This document shows positions 6,970-11,304 of a stretch of 11,304 nt of DNA, one piece after another. Under the pieces are notes generated by a model that was given only the letters and a program-made list of their open reading frames with translations, had not been told where the DNA came from and did not search any database. Made by a program: the position numbers and the translations under genes. Source of the DNA: Williamwhitmania sp035530955 (lineage in GTDB: Bacteria; Bacteroidota; Bacteroidia; Bacteroidales; Williamwhitmaniaceae). The stretch is from NCBI GenBank assembly GCA_035530955.1, contig DATKTT010000148.1:1-11304 (forward strand), given 5' to 3'. Numbering within the stretch: the stretch's first letter is position 1; every line of letters starts with the position of its first letter.

Positions 6970-7770
6970 GTGGCCGGACGTTCTTTGGACTGGTATGATT
7001 ACGGCGCCCGGTTCTACGAGCCGGAGATTGGGCGGTGGCAAACCATTGACCCGGTGGCGGAAAAGGCTTACGGCTGGTCTCCGTTTCGCTATGGCTACGA
7101 TAACCCTATTTCCTATGTTGATTCTACGGGCATGTCAGAGGATTGGTATGAAGATGAGAACAACAACGTCGTCTATGATGCAGCCGTTACTAGCCAGGCA
7201 GATCTTGATAGCAAGGGAGTTCAGGGAACATACCTTGGGAAGGAGGGGTATGGAATCAACCCAAGTACTGGTGATGCGGTGCACTATAAAGCAGATGGTA
7301 CAACCTCAGAGGGCTCTAATGGAATAGAAGCGGCAGGCGTCAGTGCACCAATGTCTGATCATGCTCGAACGATGAGCAATCCAGAAGTACAAGCTATTCA
7401 CAAGGAACAAGCTGAGTTTATAAAAACAGCAGTCGATGTAACTGTTGCTTCTGTAGAAAATGCTGGTGATGCAATAAGTTACGCCGGATATTCTTTAACG
7501 GCTACAGGTTTAGGATCGGAAGTGGGCTTGCCGATGGTTGTTTTAGGTGGAACAATATCGGCTTCAGGAGGACTTGCTGAAGCTGGCGTAGCTTATCTCA
7601 GGGGGGATAAAGAACTAGCTGCAACAAAATTTATTACAACAATGGCAGGTGTTGGTTTGTCTAACCCAGTGCTAAAAAGCAAAGGATTTTCAACAATTGA
7701 AAAGATTGGCATAAATGCTTGGATTGATGGCCCCAAAACAATTATTGATAAATGTTTGTCAAAAAAATGA
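6970..7770 (+). CDS. Orphan Rhs C-terminal tip 2 with a hydrophobic segment
   Basis: The frame can start at GTG 6970, directly after an in-frame TAG, and encodes 266 residues. Residues 1-55 are the Rhs core end, with L-D-W-Y-D-Y-G-A-R-F-Y and a variant boundary D-S-T-G-M in place of D-P-D-G-M. The unique part has a polar stretch (56-150), then glycine- and alanine-rich hydrophobic segments around 165-210 (I-S-Y-A-G-Y-S-L-T-A-T-G, G-L-P-M-V-V-L-G-G-T) and 221-233. No catalytic motif is recognised. Similar glycine-rich hydrophobic stretches occur before toxin domains in Bacteroidota Rhs proteins, and they could also act in membrane insertion. Its neighbour is a two-helix membrane protein, which fits a membrane-directed toxin, but this is speculative. 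Confidence 0.65.
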   Translation: MAGRSLDWYDYGARFYEPEIGRWQTIDPVAEKAYGWSPFRYGYDNPISYVDSTGMSEDWYEDENNNVVYDAAVTSQADLDSKGVQGTYLGKEGYGINPSTGDAVHYKADGTTSEGSNGIEAAGVSAPMSDHARTMSNPEVQAIHKEQAEFIKTAVDVTVASVENAGDAISYAGYSLTATGLGSEVGLPMVVLGGTISASGGLAEAGVAYLRGDKELAATKFITTMAGVGLSNPVLKSKGFSTIEKIGINAWIDGPKTIIDKCLSKK

Positions 7771-7774
7771 GATT

Positions 7775-7954
7775 ATGTTTATAGCAATTTTATTTTACAT
7801 GCTGTCTGCTCTAATGGTTTTCTTTGCCTACCGTTTTTATTTTAATTATTGGAAAAAGAATGGTTTAGTTGCAACAGAAGAATACCCATTTCATGTATTT
7901 TTACTGATAATAGCCTTTATTTTTTTCATAATTGCTTCACGAAATTTACATTGA
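7775..7954 (+). CDS. Small two-helix membrane protein, putative immunity for tip 2
   Basis: A 59-residue protein starting four bases after the tip 2 stop. Two predicted transmembrane segments are visible: residues 1-20 (M-F-I-A-I-L-F-Y-M-L-S-A-L-M-V-F-F-A-Y) and about 39-56 (H-V-F-L-L-I-I-A-F-I-F-F-I-I-A), joined by a short basic loop F-N-Y-W-K-K-N-G. I use the ATG at 7775, not the in-frame ATG at 7715 inside the tip 2 coding sequence, because 7775 starts the first membrane segment. No family is recognised. An immunity role in the inner membrane is inferred from its position. Confidence 0.55.
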   Translation: MFIAILFYMLSALMVFFAYRFYFNYWKKNGLVATEEYPFHVFLLIIAFIFFIIASRNLH

Positions 7955-8113
7955 GTTTACAACTTATATTTTGGATAATTCTTTTCACATAAAGGTCATA
8001 ATTCTTTACTTCATACTATAGAGATAAACAACAATAAACTCGGGAGGAGGTGACATTAGGGTCGCTCAAATCCTTGCAGTAAGGACTACGGCCCATCCAA
8101 AACAGGTCAACCA

Positions 8114-8154
8114 CCACCCCCCGCTAGCGCTCAGCTGGCGGGGGGTGGCTTTTA
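8114..8154 (+). terminator. Strong terminator hairpin ending cassette 2
   Basis: Left arm CCACCCCCCGCTAGC (8114-8128) pairs with GCTGGCGGGGGGTGG (8134-8148) over 15 bp with one G-T wobble and a 5-base loop, followed by CTTTTAT. This is a classic Rho-independent form and the best of the three copies. Confidence 0.8.
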
Positions 8155-8180
8155 TAATGTAGTAACTTATTCTCAATTAC

Positions 8181-8227
8181 AGTCAGGGGGTGACTTTTTG
8201 CTTCCGAAAAATAGTCACCCCCTGACT
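8181..8227. repeat. 47-base palindrome, copy 2
   Basis: Arms at 8181-8195 and 8213-8227 are identical to those at 6770-6816. The centre differs by one base (GCTTCCG for GCATCCG). It again follows TTCTCAATTAC, while the sequence to its right is unrelated to that of copy 1. Confidence 0.75.
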
Positions 8228-8290
8228 ATCGTAGACCAAATGCTCACCCCGCAGCGTTCTCCTGTTTGCCCGGACAAAAAATGAGACGAT

Positions 8291-8314
8291 GGCGCGGACG
8301 TCCTCGTCCGTGCC
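8291..8314. repeat. GC-rich hairpin in the spacer
   Basis: GGCGCGGACG, a TCCT loop, and CGTCCGTGCC form a 10-bp stem with one G-T-type mismatch position. There is no following T run, so it is not a typical terminator. It could be a dispersed intergenic repeat; only one copy is seen here. Confidence 0.5.
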
Positions 8315-8596
8315 AACCTACCGGGGCAGCGCAAGTTAACCCCAATGCCAAGCATTAAGGAAGTCATTGCGACAGCCTGTTCAAAAGCGCACGGAGTTTG
8401 CATGGGCATGCTGCCCATAAGCATTGTTGACTATGGCCATTCCCTCAGGATTACATTCTCAAATTACTACGTTTTCCTTCGCAGGGCTAGCGTCTCTTTT
8501 TCATTGGCATAACTGGTCTTGCCATTGTCGGATTGTTTCATTGCCGTATTGGCACATTTCCAAATTACCCCATTCTCAAATCTTCAAATTAATTCC

Positions 8597-8713
8597 CTAC
8601 CTTCGCTATACGTTCTTTGAATTTGCCAGAGCACCCCCTACCGCTACAACGGCAAACTGGAGCGCAGCGGAAGTCCCGATTTTTAATCGGGGGAGCTGCA
8701 ATCGGTCCTGCAG
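8597..8713 (+). repeat. Conserved 5' block of cassette 3
   Basis: Same length and layout as the first block: CTACCTTCGCTATACG, TTTGAATTTGCC, then T-P-Y-R-Y-N-G-K-L-E-R-S-G-S-P-D-F, TAA at 8684-8686 within CCCGATTTTTAATCGGG, and E-L-Q-S-V-L-Q leading into the tip. It differs from block 1 at only a few positions, so these copies are recent or kept alike by recombination. Confidence 0.75.
8675..8691. repeat. 17-base palindrome carrying the in-frame TAA (cassette 3)
   Basis: Identical to the element at 5378-5394 and in the same codon position. It interrupts the Rhs frame at TAA 8684-8686. Confidence 0.75.
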
Positions 8714-9520
8714 GTGGCCGGACGTTCTTTGGACTGGTATGACTACGGCGCCCGGTTCTACGAGCCCGAAATTGGAAGGTGGCAGACTATCGACCCGCTG
8801 GCGGAGAAATCCAGAAGGTGGAGTCTTTATTGCTACACAAGTGATGATCCAATGAACAGAGTTGACCCAGACGGAATGACTGATTTCACCATGAATCAAG
8901 AGACTGGTGCTGTTACCCAAGTAGGTGGTGCAAATAAAGAACCTGATAGGATATTAAAAACTGATTCTAAAGGTAATGTGAAAACAAAAGGGCATTTTTT
9001 AGTTAGAAAATCTGAGCAAGGAAAACCAAAAGTTGCAATTGGCGGTATCGGGAAAGGTATTTTAACTAATGGAATGAATTTGAAAACAGAAAATCACATT
9101 ATTGAAGTCGGAGGGAAAGAACAGCCAACCGTTACAGAGGTTGAGTCATTTGCATTAAAATTATCCAATTATGTTGGAAAAGAAATAAAGGGTGCGTATT
9201 TTTCCAAAGACGGATCAGGGACAACAAGCCAAATGACAATTGGAATGTATAAGGATAATCTTCCTGATGAATCGTTTTATTCCGGTTCACAATTGGGATT
9301 TGCGAGAAATTTAGTTTTGAGAGGCTTTTTCCATACTCACCCTTGTTATGGAAATAGTACTCTTATAAGTAATTCTAGATCAGATCCCTCTACGCAAGAT
9401 AAAACAACTCGGGATAATGATCTTCGATCCAATCCATCTCTGAAGTTCTTTATACTAACACAACCTGACAGTTATGGAGATGAGTATCCAAAAAAAATTG
9501 ATTATACCACAACCTATTAA
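8714..9520 (+). CDS. Orphan Rhs C-terminal tip 3, JAB-like (JAMM) toxin domain
   Basis: 268 residues from GTG 8714. Residues 1-55 are the Rhs core end with the D-P-D-G-M boundary. The remainder resembles the JAB-like toxin 1 family of Bacteroidota polymorphic toxins, which have a JAMM metalloprotease/isopeptidase fold. Candidate zinc-site residues are Glu157 in G-K-E-I-K-G-A-Y-F, His207 and His209 in F-F-H-T-H-P, and Ser226 and Asp229 in P-S-T-Q-D. The gap between H-T-H and the S-x2-D is about nine residues longer than in the classical JAMM motif. The end reads N-P-S-L-K-F-F-I-L-T-Q-P and then K-K-I-D-Y-T. Such a domain would cleave isopeptide-like or peptide bonds; the target is unknown. It has no Rhs barrel or export region and is followed after 24 bases by a lipoprotein gene. 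Confidence 0.78.
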   Translation: MAGRSLDWYDYGARFYEPEIGRWQTIDPLAEKSRRWSLYCYTSDDPMNRVDPDGMTDFTMNQETGAVTQVGGANKEPDRILKTDSKGNVKTKGHFLVRKSEQGKPKVAIGGIGKGILTNGMNLKTENHIIEVGGKEQPTVTEVESFALKLSNYVGKEIKGAYFSKDGSGTTSQMTIGMYKDNLPDESFYSGSQLGFARNLVLRGFFHTHPCYGNSTLISNSRSDPSTQDKTTRDNDLRSNPSLKFFILTQPDSYGDEYPKKIDYTTTY

Positions 9521-9556
9521 GCCAGACAATAAGGTGAGTTGTAAATGTATGTAATT

Positions 9557-10174
9557 ATGAAAACACATCGGTTTATATTTTTTATATCAATTTTGCTGCT
9601 GTTTGTGAACTGTGCTTCATTTAAAGGAAGAGCATTAATCCAGACAGGAGGTAAAAATGAGGCTATTCAAAATGCCATTTTGGATTTTTCGAACTCCAGC
9701 AAACTTTATAAGGCGGATTCTGTATTTTCCGTATTGTTTCTGGATACGGTGCGCAGAATGGTTTTAAGTAAACTCGATGATGGAAGCTATAAATGGATTA
9801 TTGGTAGAGCTTATAAGGGGATAATAGCAGTAAGTATATCTGCAAGCCATAATCGATTTCTGTATACTGCAGATACTAAAGTTGGCAGCAAGGGGAAATT
9901 ACCTTCTCGATATGTTGAAAAATCTGGGAAACTTTTCTTTTGGTGGGATGATAATTACGCATTAACAGAAGAGGTGCTTGACGTATTTCGTAGGTATGAG
10001 CTTCTTCAAGATGATGAAGGAGGGACTATTAAATTCCTTGATTCTAGAATTAACGATGCTCAAAAAGCAACTGATTATTATTTTTGCAAGAAAGATTTAA
10101 CAAATTACAAGAAAGTAACTACAAATAAAGCAATAGGTTATTATGAACCACCAAAATTAAGTTGTAAACCATAA
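9557..10174 (+). CDS. Putative lipoprotein, probable immunity protein for tip 3
   Basis: A 205-residue protein from the ATG at 9557. An in-frame ATG at 9545, preceded by AAGGTGAG at 9531-9538, would add four residues and is a real alternative. The N-terminus M-K-T-H-R-F-I-F-F-I-S-I-L-L-L-F-V-N-C-A-S is a lipoprotein signal with a lipobox-like F-V-N-C; Cys19 would be lipidated, placing the protein in the cell envelope. No family is recognised in the mature part, which contains Y-K-W-I-I-G-R-A-Y-K-G-I and a W-W-D-D-N-Y segment. Its place directly after the JAB tip suggests immunity, by analogy with other Rhs pairs. Confidence 0.6.
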   Translation: MKTHRFIFFISILLLFVNCASFKGRALIQTGGKNEAIQNAILDFSNSSKLYKADSVFSVLFLDTVRRMVLSKLDDGSYKWIIGRAYKGIIAVSISASHNRFLYTADTKVGSKGKLPSRYVEKSGKLFFWWDDNYALTEEVLDVFRRYELLQDDEGGTIKFLDSRINDAQKATDYYFCKKDLTNYKKVTTNKAIGYYEPPKLSCKP

Positions 10175-10371
10175 CGTATTAAAAACCAAGCAGATTATAG
10201 TTTTTGTTTTTATATAGCCAGTTCCGTTAGCCCGGATAATCCAATAAAACGCTCTGGTGAAGATGCCGTTAGGAGCGTTCGAAACCTTGCCGAAAAAGTA
10301 AGAGCTACAGCCCATTTAAGACTGGCCAAAAGGCCACTCCCCGCCAGCGCTCAACTGGCGGGGGGTGGCTT
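10175..10371 (+). other. Spacer after cassette 3
   Basis: No gene is called. The frame of the preceding lipoprotein stays open after its TAA (10172-10174) up to the stop at 10610-10612 and reads coding-like in part (R-S-G-E-D-A-V-R-S-V-R-N-L-A-E-K-V-R-A-T-A-H). However, it runs straight through the terminator hairpin and an opposite-strand remnant and has no good start. Bases 10276-10330 resemble 8060-8110 of the previous spacer, including GCCCAT. Confidence 0.45.
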
Positions 10372-10374
10372 TTA
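10333..10374. terminator. Strong, possibly bidirectional terminator hairpin ending cassette 3
   Basis: GCCACTCCCCGCCAG (10333-10347) pairs with CTGGCGGGGGGTGGC (10355-10369) over 15 bp with one G-T wobble, followed by TTTTAT on the plus strand. On the minus strand the hairpin follows the remnant's stop codon directly and is followed by CTTTT, so it could once have ended that gene too. Confidence 0.75.
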
Positions 10375-10488
10375 TAGTGTAGCAACGTTATTCTGGAAGA
10401 AGTCCTTGAACTTCTTCTTGGTGAGCATTGTCTCAATCATGGAGAAAACAATGCTTTTATCCTTTTCGTCCAGCTCTTGGATAAGCCA
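10372..10488 (-). pseudogene. 3' remnant of a small regulator-like gene, longest copy
   Basis: On the minus strand the last 38 codons read W-L-I-Q-E-L-D-E-K-D-K-S-I-V-F-S-M-I-E-T-M-L-T-K-K-K-F-K-D-F-F-Q-N-N-V-A-T-L and a TAA. An L-x-E-x-D-K-x-I-V-x-S-M-I-x-T-x-L-x-K-x-K tail is typical of the C-termini of small helix-turn-helix (XRE-type) regulators in Bacteroidota, but the DNA-binding part is absent. The frame meets a stop at 10528-10530 upstream, with no start between. It is therefore a broken gene end, and shorter pieces of it recur after the other two cassettes. Confidence 0.6.
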
Positions 10489-10523
10489 AGAAATGTTATT
10501 CCTAATATTTCTTTTTATTATTA

Positions 10524-10578
10524 TTGTTCACTATATTTACGTGTTCATTTTAAATGAACATCAGATATTAATGAACAA
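10524..10578. promoter_or_regulatory. Nested dyad operator upstream of abiEi
   Basis: A perfect 19-base palindrome TGTTCATTTTAAATGAACA (10542-10560) is centred on base 10551. Outside it, TTGTTCA (10524-10530) and TGAACAA (10572-10578) are mirror images about the same base. Four half-sites thus share one axis, ending 10 bases before the abiEi start codon. TATATTTA at 10532-10539, close to the Bacteroidota -7 consensus, sits between the outer and inner left half-sites. AbiEi antitoxins are known to repress their own promoters by binding inverted repeats, which fits this arrangement. Confidence 0.7.
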
Positions 10579-10587
10579 CATTGTTTT

Positions 10588-11304
10588 ATGGACACAGATA
10601 ATGATGTTATAAATAAGGCAGTTAGTGCTATTGAAGCAATAGTGGAACTGTCTCATAAAATTGCGGTAAAAGGTGGCGCTAATAGTAAAAAAGTGGTAAT
10701 TGATGGTGTTGTGTTTACTGCACTAGTAGAAGATGAAATAACCCAAACAAGAAAAGGTCTTGTTATGAGTAGGGTTAGTAATGTGCGCTACGATAGCAAT
10801 GATCCATTTCTTGTAATTGCAAAGTACATTCCTACCACAATAGCCAAGGAGTTGAGACAGCTGAAGATCAACTACCTTGATGTATCAGGAAATGCTTACA
10901 TACAACATCAGAACTTCTTCATATACATTAAGGGGGAAAAGTTCGTAAAACCACCAATGGTTAATCAAACAAGAGCATTCCAGAAGGCTGGTTTGAAAAT
11001 GATATTTGCTTTTTTATTGGAACCTGACTGTGTTAATAACACATTTCGTTTTATCGCTGAATCAACCGGTGTGTCCCTGGCATCGGTTGGGTATGTGATG
11101 AAAGAGTTGGAATCGCTAAACTTCGTATTAGAGACTAAGAATAAACGGGTTCTTAAAAATAAGGTTGAACTGCTAAACCGTTGGATCGTGGCCTACCATG
11201 ATGTCTTAAGGCCAAGTCTAGTCAAAAAAAGGATGAAGTTTACCAGTATAGAGAGCAACAACCAGTGGAGAAACTTACCTCTTAAAGAGGTTGATGATTT
11301 AACC
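10588..11304 (+). CDS. AbiEi-family antitoxin of a type IV toxin-antitoxin system (5' part, runs off the window)
   Basis: From the ATG at 10588 the frame is open for 239 codons to the window end with no stop. The order of features fits the AbiEi family: an N-terminal region with Y-L-D-V-S-G-N-A-Y-I (residues 96-105), a winged helix-turn-helix-like region at about 133-190 (I-F-A-F-L-L, F-I-A-E-S-T-G-V-S-L-A-S-V-G-Y-V-M-K-E-L-E), and then L-L-N-R-W-I-V-A-Y-H-D-V-L-R-P-S-L at 195-211 and a W-R-N-L-P-L segment. AbiEi proteins repress their own operon and counter the nucleotidyltransferase toxin AbiEii, giving abortive-infection phage defence. The toxin gene would be expected directly downstream, outside the window. 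The nested dyad just upstream supports autoregulation. A solitary AbiEi-like regulator is the main alternative. Confidence 0.75.
   Translation, partial: MDTDNDVINKAVSAIEAIVELSHKIAVKGGANSKKVVIDGVVFTALVEDEITQTRKGLVMSRVSNVRYDSNDPFLVIAKYIPTTIAKELRQLKINYLDVSGNAYIQHQNFFIYIKGEKFVKPPMVNQTRAFQKAGLKMIFAFLLEPDCVNNTFRFIAESTGVSLASVGYVMKELESLNFVLETKNKRVLKNKVELLNRWIVAYHDVLRPSLVKKRMKFTSIESNNQWRNLPLKEVDDLT

Larger units (their letters stand above)
7955..8596 (+). other. Long spacer between cassettes 2 and 3
   Basis: About 640 bases with no credible gene. It contains, in order: a stretch (about 8060-8110) similar to 10276-10330 before the third terminator; the strong hairpin at 8114-8154; a shortened trace of the regulator remnant at about 8158-8180 that has lost roughly 20 bases between TTCT repeats; the second 47-base palindrome (8181-8227); a hairpin with arms GGCGCGGACG and CGTCCGTGCC (8291-8314); a small palindrome ATGGGCA-TGC-TGCCCAT (8402-8418); and AT-rich strings CATTTCCAAATTACC, CTCAAATCTTCAAATT just before the next block. 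Confidence 0.55.

Noticed and set aside
8215..8424. Minus-strand 69-codon frame in the long spacer
   Set aside because: It overlaps the 47-base palindrome and two hairpins, and its composition and content do not suggest a protein.
8424..8855. 143-codon plus-strand frame spanning the third 5' block
   Set aside because: It runs out of frame through the Rhs core block; a similar out-of-frame reading appears in the other cassettes simply because the DNA is repeated. Its first part is low-complexity spacer, and it lacks protein-family features.
10406..10612. 68-codon plus-strand frame MNFFLVSIVSIMEK...
   Set aside because: It is the reverse reading of the regulator remnant and runs through the operator and the abiEi start. 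It only looks hydrophobic because of AT-rich codons.

Overview
The window looks like a chromosomal segment of a Bacteroidota bacterium, probably Bacteroidales. The LysS N-terminus, LipA, LipB and RecJ are of the Bacteroidota type. Shine-Dalgarno sequences are mostly weak or absent, and TAnnTTTG-like promoter boxes (TATATTTG, TACCTTCG) are present. The genus cannot be named from this sequence alone.

Bases 1-5031 are ordinary housekeeping sequence. The 5' end of lysS lies on the minus strand. It is divergent from an M20-family amidohydrolase, lipoyl synthase (lipA), lipoyl(octanoyl) transferase (lipB) and the ssDNA exonuclease gene recJ, all on the plus strand. LipB attaches octanoate to lipoyl domains and LipA inserts the sulfurs, so this pair is the de novo lipoylation pathway.

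Bases about 5032-10490 are an accessory island. It holds three successive copies of one cassette: (i) a conserved 114-117 bp block containing a TACCTTCG promoter-like box and a fragment of the Rhs core that is broken by a stop codon; (ii) an open frame that starts within the Rhs core, reads through the 'LDWYDYGARFYEPEIGRWQ' motif and ends in an unrelated C-terminal domain; (iii) a small secreted, lipidated or membrane protein directly downstream, in the position of an immunity gene; (iv) a strong GC-rich terminator-type hairpin fused to a remnant of the 3' end of a gene on the opposite strand. A 47-bp palindrome follows the first two cassettes. No full-length rhs gene is in the window. The three tips therefore look like orphan Rhs C-terminal toxin/immunity modules: a putative HExxE metallopeptidase, a membrane-segment tip with a two-helix membrane partner, and a JAB/JAMM-type tip with a lipoprotein partner. 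The tips are AT-rich compared with the shared core.

From 10588 to the window end is the 5' part of a gene for an AbiEi-family antitoxin (type IV abortive-infection toxin-antitoxin system). Upstream of it lies a striking nested dyad: a perfect 19-bp palindrome flanked by two further half-sites centred on the same base, a probable autoregulatory operator. The cognate AbiEii toxin would be expected just beyond the window.

The most interesting part is the array of three tips with stop-interrupted 5' blocks and repeated ends. It looks like a silent store of toxin tips that homologous recombination could fuse to an active rhs gene elsewhere. That role is inference; the repeats, stops and gene pairs are read directly from the sequence.
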